A DNA stretch of 64,000 nt from NCBI GenBank assembly GCA_963920635.1, contig OY987303.1, positions 56,754,278 through 56,818,277 on the forward strand, given 5' to 3'. Shown here in pieces: positions 47,080 through 57,871 of the stretch (position 1 is its first letter; every line of letters starts with the position of its first letter). The DNA is from Pseudeuparius sepicola (taxonomy: Eukaryota; Arthropoda; Insecta; Coleoptera; Anthribidae). The notes beneath the pieces are model-generated. The model was given only the letters and a program-made list of their open reading frames with translations. It did no database searches and was not told the origin of the DNA. The translations under genes were made by a program, and so were the position numbers.

Positions 47080-48106
47080 TAATCGCGTAGTCACGTGACC
47101 AACTTAGTCGTATATAATGAAAGGCATTTTTGGAGATAAGTAGAAAAAACAAATTTCGTAACAATTTTTCTTTCTTTTTAACAAGTTTTCTTTCATCTAT
47201 TACATTATTGGTTTTGTGCATTCAAGCTTTCTCTAATTGTTTTTTCAAAATTTTCAACCTGCCTCAGCTGTTTTAGGCTGAGAGTTAAACGGCACTGCAC
47301 TCACAATATTTTGGCACATTCTCAAAAATTGTTCCTTTAGCTTAGGTGATATTAGGTATTTTCCTCCCACAACACATTTGTCCACTTTAATTGTTTCACT
47401 TTCTTGAAAATGTGTTAGCCACACATACTTAAGGGTTTTTTAGAAATTAAATCTCAGTTGGGATTTGACGAATCCATTTTTGGCGGAAATTTTCATCCCG
47501 AGGCAAAACAAATGTTTGTTATGGCGACACTTTCTTCCTGGCTTTTGTAATATGTATAAATATAATATAAACAGACCCAATATTTGGTATTTAGGTTATT
47601 TTTTAAGAAATAAAAATGAAAACTAACCTCAGTACTGTAAATATTGACGAGGTCTCAGTTGATCGGCAGCGTGAAAGACCATATTATTATCAGGGCGTAG
47701 GTCGACAACGAAAATCCTCGACTATGTTACAACACTGATTTATTTCGCACAAGGTGAATGGTGAATACAAAATACACAAACCCGAACGTGGTCAACGGGA
47801 ACGGCTTCCAGCCACCCGGGCCGTCTGAACTCGCGAATCTCCCGTAATCAGTTCACCCCTCTGTGTCTCAGGCTCCACTGTCCAATACTAATACTGTCCC
47901 ATGCCCATAATAGTCCATTCCGGGTTCCCTATTCTGTGGTTCGGGGGAGAATTCCCCTTAACAGCGCTAACGCGTCGCGTCGGTGCGAGCGGCACCAATA
48001 CTCTTGGGCGGCACGACTCCCACCCAGACACCCAGAGGCCATAATAACACCTGGGCGGTTCCCGTCCGCCAGGACACACGCGCACTAGACACAAACTTGT
48101 TTCTAA
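47080..48106 (-). repeat. Inverted-pair repeat R4, copy 2, with a THAP relic
   Basis: Reverse-complement match of 37643-38622, with substitutions and small gaps. The THAP relic (LPRDENFRQKWIRQIPTEI on the minus strand near 47500) shows that the element is the same in both places. Confidence 0.75.
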
Positions 48107-48927
48107 AATATAAAATAAGACGTTTAAAAACACTTTAAACATTGAAAACTTCTCAAAACCCAAGCTGTCGCTTTCAGTTATGTGACAAATGACATGTAAC
48201 GTCTGACTAAGATGGTCACGTGATTTTTGTGCGCCAGAGCCTGTCTTTATAGATGGCCTTGCAACAATGAAATATGACGTCATGCTCGGGTCTTTAATAT
48301 GGTGTCGGTCCAGGCTGTACCTACCTTAATGTGTGTCGATGTCGATATACGGAGGTAAAGTCTCCATCTTTGCAGTATCTGCACACAAACCGTCGAATCA
48401 GGGTTAGAGACTGGGCACGTTGGGGTTCAATCGAAGATCAAAGATAACCAATCAAGGCTCCGTTAATTATATCTACGTCACTGGTTCGCTGTGGAGAGCG
48501 TGTGCCATTGGCGCAGCATGGGGTATTAGCGAATAATCAAAATATTCTAAAAACAATATTACATAATCACTAAGTGTCTTATTTTGTCTTATTTATGAAT
48601 GACACACTTTATAGCCATTAATATACTTATATAGGTATTTTTTAAATATATTTTTTGCAATGACATCAAAACCTATAGACGTGGTGCCCCATTGTTAAAA
48701 TGCCCTTTATTTTGACTCCAAGATTAAATATATCCATACTACTCTAAAAACATGCTACAAACAAAGACAGAAAGTCACACTTAGATATCACATGTTTTTT
48801 CTTGTTTGGGGGCGCCGGAAGCATCGAAATAACTTCGCTACGGCTCGACAAAAAGGGGCAATTTCTGACAATCTCGCGACATTTTCGGAATAATTTAATG
48901 GAGATCTTAGATTCTGATTAGTTCTGG

Positions 48928-48954
48928 CTGGACCAACACTATATGTTGGTCCAG
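48928..48954. mobile_element. 27-bp palindrome made of two fused element ends
   Basis: CTGGACCAACACTATA followed by TGTTGGTCCAG. The left half is identical to the first 16 bp of the 45521 element, and the right half is its inverse end. Flanking 7-mers GTTCTGG (48921-48927) and GTTTTGG (48955-48961) agree at 6 of 7, the same target-duplication length as the large element. Confidence 0.65.
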
Positions 48955-48961
48955 GTTTTGG

Positions 48962-50000
48962 GCGTCAAGCGTTTATCAAAACAAACCTGTCTGTACGTTC
49001 TGACGTCATTGGTTTTTTGACCACAACTTTTTTCTTTGGCGTTCGATAAACAGAATTAGATTCATTGGAGAAAACTGCAACGGAATAGTTTTTGAATCAT
49101 GAATTTGTCTCAAAAATTACGGAATAAATCGAGAGTATCACCTTCGGCCGGTCACTCTGTGCTTATACAGCTTACAAACAAACAATAAATGGGACAGACA
49201 ATGACTTACGATGTCCTCAGCTGATATTATTGATTTGTCTGCAGTGTTCAAACAGTACATAAAAATATTTTTGTTCGAATGTGACAAATATTGACATTCT
49301 TCGGATGGAACCTTATGACCGACAATAAGGACATTTAAATGGTGTGTTGGGATTGGTGAGCGTCCGCAAAAGTATTTTTCCGTCGTGTGTCAATAATATT
49401 TACGTCGAGTTGCAAACCCCGATATTTTAGCATTCGTTTTTAAATTAAACAAATTTGCTCTTATCTCCGGAGATGTGCCTCAATACATTATTCCTAACTT
49501 GATAAAACAATTAAAATTTACGTAATTAGCAAGTCGAAATTTGGCGGGAAAACACTTGTGACACATCACAAGTGTTTTCAAAAGGCTATTTGGCAACACG
49601 GCGGTAGCATTGAAGTTTTCTGAGACACAACCTTTTTCTGCGGTGACTTGAGATGCCCCGTGTAACCACATTTTGTCAAGAAGTGTTTTTTTTCTTAAAT
49701 ATTCAGTTGCGTTTTTCTGCAATTTTTTTTGCAGTTTGGGCCTAGATACGGAATTCGAGCTCACTACTTCTAAGGACTATGACGCCTTCATATAAAAGCG
49801 CCTTCAAGATGGTCCCTAGCCCCGAGTAACTCATAATACTTTACTATTTCTACAACATGCAAACCTTTTCAGTTTTATCACACGAATTTCAGTAGACGTG
49901 AACAACGGATTAGTGCCCATTAGATCCACGAAAGCGTCCAATCAGATATCATTTTGCTATAGAGGAGTCAATACACGGAACACAGTACATAAAAAAAGTA
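48962..50000. other. No recognisable gene
   Basis: A minus-strand frame of 94 codons (49480-49764) shows no recognisable domain. An inverted ACACTTGTGA/TCACAAGTGT pair lies at 49551-49573. Confidence 0.4.
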
Positions 50001-50051
50001 TTTTCTTGAAATCGGCAGTAAAGTGTGCCAAAATCGTCATTAAAAGCACAG

Positions 50052-50088
50052 AAATCGTACAATAATGGGCTACATTATTGTACGATTT
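50052..50088. repeat. 15-bp perfect hairpin in each 609-bp unit (first copy given)
   Basis: AAATCGTACAATAAT and ATTATTGTACGATTT are exact complements around the spacer GGGCTAC. The hairpin is present unchanged in all five units. Confidence 0.92.
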
Positions 50089-50481
50089 TTTCAATAAGTA
50101 GGCCTTGGCGAGATGTAAACATCAAACGTCAGACGCGGAGAAATCGCCCGTCAAAAGTGACCAAATATTCAAAACGCGGCCGATAAAGGCCCATTTAACT
50201 TTTCGTACACATTGCGAAATAGTTTCCTATAGAAGCGCAATCCTTCAGTATGCATATTTTAGTAAATTTGAATATCTATAGATTTGTTGTGTAGGCTGCA
50301 CAAGAAGCAGCAGTTTGGTTTTTCTGTCATAAGGTGCCGTACATCATTATACTTGTTCTAGGTAGAGCGATCGGTAAAGTCAAGCAACGCCGCGCGTAGT
50401 CGGTTCGTGGACGGGTGATCCCTTATTATTATTTTCTTGCCTAATAAAACATTTTTTTTCCGATTTCAAGAAAAATATAAT

Positions 50482-50602
50482 ATGTACCTCGGCACCGAAG
50501 TTCTTTTTATGACTCATGTGGTTTATTTGCCTCGGCCAGAGACCTCAGCAACTAAACTCCACATGAGTCATAAAAAGTTGAACTTCAGTGCCTTGGTACA
50601 TA
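50482..50602. repeat. 121-bp near-palindrome in each 609-bp unit (first copy given)
   Basis: ATGTACCTCGGCACCGAAGT and on to CTCATGTGG pairs with CCACATGAGTCATAAAAAGT and on to CCTTGGTACAT. The centre GCCTCGGCCAGAGGCCTCAGC is itself partly palindromic. One half recurs, diverged, at 29842-29930, so this was probably a mobile foldback element caught in the array. Confidence 0.85.
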
Positions 50603-53024
50603 AATAACTATTTCTTGAAATCGGCAGTAAAGTGTCCCAAAATCGTCATTAAAAGCACAGAAATCGTACAATAATGGGCTACATTATTGTACGATTTTTT
50701 CAATAAGTAGGCCTTGGCGAGATGTAAACATCAAACGTCAGACGCGGAGAAATCGCCCGTCAAAAGTGACCAAATATCCAAAACGCGGCCGATAAAGGCC
50801 CATTTAACTTTTCGTACACATTGCGAAATAGTTTCCTATAGAAGCGCAATCCTTCAGTATGCATATTTTAGTAAATTTGAATATCTATAGATTTGTTGTG
50901 TAGGCTGCACAAGAAGCAGCAGTTTGGTTTTTCTGTCATAAGGTGCCGTACATCATTATACTTGTTCTAGGTAGAGCGATCGGTAAAGTCAAGCAACGCC
51001 GCGCGTAGTCGGTTCGTGGACGGGTGATCCCTTATTATTATTTTCTTGCCTAATAAAACATTTTTTTTCCGATTTCAAGAAAAATATAATATGTACCTCG
51101 GCACCGAAGTTCTTTTTATGACTCATGTGGTTTATTTGCCTCGGCCAGAGGCCTCAGCAACTAAACTCCACATGAGTCATAAAAAGTTGAACTTCAGTGC
51201 CTTGGTACATAAATAACTATTTCTTGAAATCGGCAGTAAAGTGTCCCAAAATCGTCATTAAAAGCACAGAAATCGTACAATAATGGGCTACATTATTGTA
51301 CGATTTTTTCAATAAGTAGGCCTTGGCGAGATGTAAACATCAAACGTCAGACGCGGAGAAATCGCCCGTCAAAAGTGACCAAATATTCAAAACGCGGCCG
51401 ATAAAGGCCCATTTAACTTTTCGTACACATTGCGAAATTGTTTCCTATAGAAGCGCAATCCTTCAGTATGCATATTTTAGTAAATTTGAATATCTATAGA
51501 TTTGTTGTGTAGGCTGCACAAGAAGCAGCAGTTTGGTTTTTCTGTCATAAGGTGCCGTACATCATTATACTTGTTCTAGGTAGAGCGATCGGTAAAGTCA
51601 AGCAACGCCGCGCGTAGTCGGTTCGTGGACGGGTGATCCCTTATTATTATTTTCTTGCCTAATAAAACATTTTTTTTCCGATTTCAAGAAAAATATAATA
51701 TGTACCTCGGCACCGAAGTTCTTTTTATGACTCATGTGGTTTATTTGCCTCGGCCAGAGGCCTCAGCAACTAAACTCCACATGAGTCATAAAAAGTTGAA
51801 CTTCAGTGCCTTGGTACATAAATAACTATTTCTTGAAATCGGCAGTAAAGTGTCCCAAAATCGTCATTAAAAGCACAGAAATCGTACAATAATGGGCTAC
51901 ATTATTGTACGATTTTTTCAATAAGTAGGCCTTGGCGAGATGTAAACATCAAACGTCAGACGCGGAGAAATCGCCCGTCAAAAGTGACCAAATATTCAAA
52001 ACGCGGCCGATAAAGGCCCATTTAACTTTTCGTACACATTGCGAAATAGTTTCCTATAGAAGCGCAATCCTTCAGTATGCATATTTTAGTAAATTTGAAT
52101 ATCTATAGATTTGTTGTGTAGGCTGCACAAGAAGCAGCAGTTTGGTTTTTCTGTCATAAGGTGCCGTACATCATTATACTTGTTCTAGGTAGAGCGATCG
52201 GTAAAGTCAAGCAACGCCGCGCGTAGTCGGTTCGTGGACGGGTGATCCCTTATTATTATTTTCTTAAAAATATAATATAATATGTACCTCGGCACCGAAG
52301 TTCTTTTTATGACTCATGTGGTTTATTTGCCTCGGCCAGAGGCCTCAGCAACTAAACTCCACATGAGTCATAAAAAGTTGAACTTCAGTGCCTTGGTACA
52401 TAAATAACTATTTCTTGAAATCGGCAGTAAAGTGTCCCAAAATCGTCATTAAAAGCACAGAAATCGTACAATAATGGGCTACATTATTGTACGATTTTTT
52501 CAATAAGTAGGCCTTGGCGAGATGTAAACATCAAACGTCAGACGCGGAGAAATCGCCCGTCAAAAGTGACCAAATATCCAAAACGCGGCCGATAAAGGCC
52601 CATTTAACTTTTCGTACACATTGCGAAATAGTTTCCTATAGAAGCGCAATCCTTCAGTATACATATTTTAGTAAATTTGAATATCTATAGATTTTTTGTG
52701 TAGGCTGCACAAGAAGCAGCAGTTTGGTTTTTCTGTACGAAGATGCCGTGTCTTGTCTTACTTGACCTATAGGTAGAGCGATCGTCAAAGTGAAGCAACG
52801 CCGCGCGTAGTTGGTTCATGGACGGGTGATCCTTTATTATTATTTTCTTGCCTAATAAAACATTTTTTCCGATTTAAAAAAAAATAATATTATGTATACC
52901 TCGACACTGAAGTTCCTTTTATGACTCACGTGGTTTATTTGCCTCGGCCGGAGGCCTCGGCAACTAAATTCCACATGAGTCATAAAAAGTTGAACTTCAG
53001 TGCCTTGGTACATAAATAACTATT

Positions 53025-53509
53025 ATGTGACAACATTTTTGTGTGCACTTGCATTAGTTAAAGCTCAAAGGTTGCAGTACATTAAATAATAAGACATGCA
53101 TAGACAAGGGAGACATTCGAATAGAAAAGTAAAATTTGCCTTTGCTCCACGAATTATTGCAAACGGGCACCGGCAACGTTGCAATGCCGTTTCTCCTGAC
53201 AGGCACAGGGTTGCCACGTTTGGCGTTCTATACAATAAAACGACGAACCTGTAGATTTCAGCCTGAAGAAAATTATGCAACTTCGAAATACCAAATCTTC
53301 ATTATGTGAATTCTTCGACACATTTCATGTCAGTATCAAAGTGAAATTTTTACAAACCTTACAAGAAATGGTTGCTGTCAATGTAACAAAAGAAAATTGT
53401 CCTTCAAGTTCTCACATCCTATTGAAATCACTTTTAAGCACATTCGAACAAAAAATATTGTATGATACACGGACAAAATGTAGTTTTTCGTCCTTGTACC
53501 ATCCATACG
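53025..53509. other. No recognisable gene
   Basis: An 84-codon plus frame (53275-53529) runs up to the Harbinger element border and has no recognisable motif. Confidence 0.4.
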
Positions 53510-53512
53510 TAA

Positions 53513-54382
53513 AGCCTGTTTTACATTGACAATTTCTTCATGAATTAATTCGTGAATAAGTTTATGAATAAATTCATGAATTAATTCACGGCAAGTTTTA
53601 TTTTACACTAATGAAGAAATTGATGAATTTTTTTGTCACCTTATGTCAGATTCTAACGAATACCAACACAAGAGAATAAATAACAAAATATTTTTTTTGT
53701 GCTGCATTTCCACTATCAGAACATATTTTCTAACCATATCCATCTTCATCCAAAGCACCTTTAGCTACATATTAAGTCTGGCTAGAAGAGTAGTTGAAAA
53801 TGCTTTTGGCATTTTAGCCAAACGATTTAGAGTTTTCTTGACTACAATTAATATGAATGTGGAAAAGTGCAAACCATAACATTGGCATGTTGTACATTAC
53901 ATAATTTTTGAGACCCGAATGTCCTAGTTCCATCCTAGAAGAGCTATATAAAAGACTATATAATATTTCAATTTGGACTTTCTTATACCAAACATGCTCA
54001 CCAAGACATACTTGCGTTGCTGCCCGAGAGGAGTTTTCAGATTATTTCGTGAATGAGGGAGCTGTGCCTTGGCAGCGGAATACATAAATAAAATATTGTA
54101 ACATCTCACACACTTTTTATCTAAGTATATTATCGTTGGGTGAGGATTATCTCTTCAGTCAAAGTCAACGATATTATCTTTAAAATTATGTACTCTCCTC
54201 TATTCTTCCTCTAATGCCTCAAACAAAAACCAGTATCAAAATATAACCTTCGTTGTGTTCAAATTTTCAATGTTAGTACTCCTGAAGTTCACGCAAAACT
54301 TGACGGAAAATAGAACATGCTCTAATTCGTGAAGTAACTTCATGAAGAAATTCATGAAGAAATTGTCAATGTAAAATAGGCT
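53513..54382 (+). mobile_element. Internally deleted PIF/Harbinger element, 870 bp
   Basis: Termini AGCCTGTTTTACATTGACAA and the complement of AGCCTATTTTACATTGACAA, with a TAA target duplication on both sides (53510-53512, 54383-54385), as Harbinger elements make. Subterminal ATGAATTAATTCATG-type palindromes are present at both ends. It holds a transposase fragment with the catalytic glutamate. Confidence 0.9.
53643..53879 (+). pseudogene. Harbinger (DDE_4) transposase fragment
   Basis: The end of this 78-codon frame, SLARRVVENAFGILAKRFRV and FLTTINMNVEKCKP, is the C-terminal part of a DDE_4 transposase with the catalytic Glu in VVENAFG. The first 45 codons do not resemble the family. After a stop, WHVVHYIIF and DPNVL continue the family pattern in other frames. 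The N-terminal half and the first two catalytic aspartates are deleted. Confidence 0.85.
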
Positions 54383-54385
54383 TAA

Positions 54386-54925
54386 GACTATTGTTACATT
54401 TACAAAATCTTTGAAAATAAAAGTCGTGTCTGTACGTTTCGACTACGCTACTGACGTACCCGAGGGGCATTTTCGCAGGTAACGAATCTCTCGGTCCGAT
54501 AAACGCCAAACATCGCTAATTTGCGTTAACGCTTCGCACACCACGCGAAGGTTAATTTCGTCGTTTTATCATTCGATAACCTCTAATCCCCGCCGAGTGC
54601 AGTTCGCGCCGAAAAACGTTGTTTATCGGCGGAGAAAAACCTCCGGATATTAGCACCGTCTTTCGCCAGTTCGTCCTCCGGGGTGCGCATAAAAAGAATA
54701 TAAATGTAAAAGATTTAAACGGGAGCGCCAGGGGTCAGCCGTAAAAGAAACGGGGGGATAACGGGCAGATAGGTTCCGGGAATTTGTAGAAAATAGAATC
54801 GGTTTTTCCCACATGCTAGATAGTCGTTGGATACCGGCGTTTTCCCGTCTTTGAGAAAAATGTATTTTTGGTTTAACGCACTCATCAATTGGGAACTTGA
54901 ACTTTTTTTTTATTTCATTAATATA
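54386..54925. other. GC-richer stretch without a recognised gene
   Basis: 54430-54790 is GC-richer than its surroundings. The minus-strand 109-codon frame (54650-54979) runs into the palindromic element and has no domain I recognise. Confidence 0.4.
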
Positions 54926-56089
54926 CAGGGTGTTCCTAAATGTCATGTACATACGGAAGGGGGTAATTCTTTGGCCCATTTTAAGAAAAAAACTTCATAT
55001 GAACGTATGTCGTAAACGTCCTAACTTTTGAGATACAGGGCGTTGAAGTTCATTTTTTTAAATTGAATTTTGGCTACATCTCCCAAAATAATCAAGCTGC
55101 TGAACTGAAATTTGGCACTGCTATGTTTTTGGGGATGGAGAATAAGCTGAAAATGTCAATTTCAGCGTATCTCACAGAGGGCGCCACTTGCGCTGTTTTT
55201 TGATCACGCTTTTACGCGTAACTTTTTTGAGGTTATCTTTTTGGTCCTGCAGGTCCATCATTTTAGTGCACATTTTCATTCTGCAAGAAAAAAGTACTCT
55301 TGTTTCATAACGATTAAATCAACCGTTTGCTTTGAAATTGCCAAAACGTTCTCCAAAACACCTGTTGACTTCAATATTCGAAACAAAAAATTTTCACCTA
55401 CCACCTTCAAGTGTTACAGATCAACTGTACTGTACCATCAACTGAGAAAAAAATCCCTATGAACAATGTACCAAAAATTATTCGCTTTCAAAATGGAAAG
55501 GATTGAATTTGACAAAATTTGGACAAGTCACCAATGGTGTTTTGACCAATGCTCATTTGGCATTTTTTTCATCATTTTGAATGTACAGTTATCTGTAACA
55601 TTTGAAAGCAGTAGGTGAAAATTTTATGTTTCGAATATTGGAATCAACAGGTGTTTTGGGGCACGTTTTGGTAATTTCAACGCAAACGGTTGATTTAATC
55701 GTTATGAAACAAGAGTACCTTTTTCTTGCAGAATGAAAAGATGCACTAAAATGATGGACCTGCAGGACCAAAAAGATAACCTCAAAAAAGTTACGCGTAA
55801 AAGCGTGATCAAAAAACAGCGCAAGTGGCGCCCTCTGTGAGATACGGTAAAATTGACATTTTCAGTTTATTCTCCATCCCAAAAGCATAGCACTGCCAAA
55901 TTTCAGTTGAGTAGCTTGCGATTATTTTGGGAGATGTAGCCAAAATTCAATTTAAAAAAATGAACTTCAACGCCCTGAATCTCAAAAGTTAGGACGTTTA
56001 CGACATACGTTCATATGAAGTTTTTTTTTCTTAAAATGGGCCAAAGAATTACCCCCTTCCGCATGTACATGATATTTAGGGACACCCTG
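54926..56089. mobile_element. Long palindromic TA-inserting element, about 1.16 kb
   Basis: CAGGGTGTTCCTAAATGTCA is mirrored at the right (TGATATTTAGGGACACCCTG), with TA on both sides (54924-54925, 56090-56091). The arms pair over about 550 bp. The inner 55225-55795 region matches 30610-31150 of the other palindrome, but the outer arms differ. Confidence 0.9.
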
Positions 56090-56091
56090 TA

Positions 56092-57632
56092 TATCTATAG
56101 AAAGAGCACATACCAAATATCAGCCCTCAAGTCGCAATAAATAATTAAAGTTGTGGCCGCAAGCTATTCATTTGAAACGACACGAAAAGCGCGGGAATGG
56201 TTGTGACGTCACACCGCTCGATCGAAAGGCAGTGACAAGGAGTGACAGCTACACATATTTAGGGAAGGAAGAATGGGGAATGCTTGATAATACAGCAATT
56301 CTAATTTTAAATTTCCAATTATGAAGAAGTATGTACCCACATAAACGCCTATGCCACTTTGGTGCATGGCCTCAAAAGTTAATTTAAATTACAAAATTAC
56401 TTACCGATGGATTATTTTCTTCAAACATTTTAGTTTTGGCGGTCAGGGAGTACCACAAGCAGCACAGCTAAGCATATAATAACTCGAAAAAGTATCTAAA
56501 TACCGCATACTGACACCTATCACCTTGTCAGATATCAAAATATTGTGTCAAAACTTGGTTACTACACAGGGCCACGATGCCCACGATACACAGATAACGG
56601 TATGCCAGCTAGGAGCTACGAGAACGAAAATTAAACTCTTCTGCGCATCTACGTCACTTCGACAAAAGCGCGGCCAACTTATAAAAAACAGTCCTGAAAT
56701 TAGTCTCACTGACATACGTAGTTATCAATTTCGCCTCAAGATAAATCCAAAGGTAGAATGTAGGCACCTTGAGACACTTTGGTGTATATGTGGTTGCCTG
56801 GCTCACTGTAAAACGAGTCAAATTTCCGTTTAAAAATAAAAGTAAGCCATGATTTTGTCGAATAAGCGTCACCGTTGACGTCACAGCACCTGCGCGCGGA
56901 CATATTGTTTTCTGTGTATCGTGCTCAGGGCGATATCCGTCTCACGTAGGTATTTTATAATACACACAGAGCTTTGACTCCTTCCTGGTGTAGTGCCCAG
57001 GCAAGCGCCTAAAGCCAGAATATTTAAATTCACAATATTTCTACAGTATCCTAGAGAGACCCAGCATTTGAGATTCCTAAAACTTAAAACCACCCGCTTC
57101 TATGCAGCTTCGCCAGGCCGCACGTGCCAAGGTTAAACGCGAGATTCCAGGAAATACCAGGCCACCTGCGCTGCGCAGAGAAATCCCAGCTGAAGCTCCT
57201 CGAGAAATGATATAAAAGGGGAACCGCATCCGCGAATCTCCAGTGGTAATTCGCCTACCATCAGTTGCAGCTGGAAGCTCTGCCCGAAAGAAGAGGGCAG
57301 GCGGCAGCCCCTGCGGCTAGCCAGCCGCAGGCCATCACCCAGTTGCACAAAAAATCCCTAACGAAGAAAACCAAGAAAGAAATATTCTCCTAAGCACCGC
57401 AGTAAGTTTGGACTGGCCAAAAAGCCAAATATTTGCGTTTTAATTCCTTTGTGTCTGAATTGCCTTTTTATTTTTGAATTTCGAATTATTTTGAAAACTT
57501 TTAGAAATTGAATTTATTGTGCATTTTAATTAATTAGAAATAATTTGATAACTTTTGTGAACCATATTATGATTTTTGGGAATTTAATTTGAACCATATT
57601 ATTTTACTGTACTGTACTGAACAAAGTGTCAG
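56092..57632. other. No recognisable gene; possible TATA promoter
   Basis: A TATA-like GATATAAAAGGGG lies at about 57208-57220 in a GC-richer block (57110-57350), which could be an LTR or gene promoter; nothing coding follows that I recognise. The frames at 56525 (+, 102 codons) and 57133 (-, 71 codons) lack motifs. Confidence 0.35.
57310..57331. repeat. 9-bp perfect hairpin
   Basis: CCTGCGGCT, loop AGCC, AGCCGCAGG. It lies inside the GC-rich block downstream of the TATA-like sequence. Function unknown. Confidence 0.7.
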
Positions 57633-57871
57633 TGTCAACGATGTATAATTGACAGAAAAAGTGTCAATTATGTATAATTGACAGAAAAAGAGTCAATTAT
57701 GAATAATTGACAGAAAAAAGTGTCAATTATGTATAATTGACAGAAAAAAGTGTCAATTATACATAATTGCCAGAAAAAAGTGTCACTTATGTATAATTGA
57801 CAGAAAAAAGTGTCAATTATCTATAATTGATAGAAAAAGTGTCAATTATGTATAATTGACAGACAAAAATG
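57633..57871. repeat. Minisatellite, eight copies of a 29-30 bp palindromic unit
   Basis: The consensus GTCAATTATGTATAATTGAC is a 9-bp inverted repeat around GT, followed by the linker AGAAAAAAGT. Individual copies carry single changes (CGATG, ATGAA, ATACAT, CTTATG, ATCTA). Confidence 0.93.

Larger units (their letters stand above)
45521..48313. mobile_element. Inverted-terminal element, 2.8 kb, P-like by context
   Basis: CTGGACCAACACTATATTAA at the left is mirrored by the complement of CTGGACCGACACCATATTAA at the right. Flanking 7-mers are GCTGTAT and GCTGTAC (6 of 7). Inside are a nested TA-inserting element (45850-46573) and a minus-strand copy of repeat R4 with a THAP relic, which with the 7-bp duplication suggests a P-element-like superfamily member. 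No catalytic domain is visible. Confidence 0.7.
50001..53024. repeat. Tandem array, five copies of a 609-bp unit
   Basis: AAATCGTACAATAATGGGCT occurs at 50052, 50661, 51270 and 51879 (spacing 609), then 52461 (582, owing to a 27-bp loss near 52265). The last unit is more diverged after 52730. Each unit has two strong inverted repeats and no conserved coding frame. Neighbouring copies are nearly identical, so the array is young or homogenised. Confidence 0.96.

Noticed and set aside
49480..49764. Minus-strand 94-codon frame as a gene
   Set aside because: No domain, no splice or start support, and amino-acid composition is typical of chance frames in this AT content.
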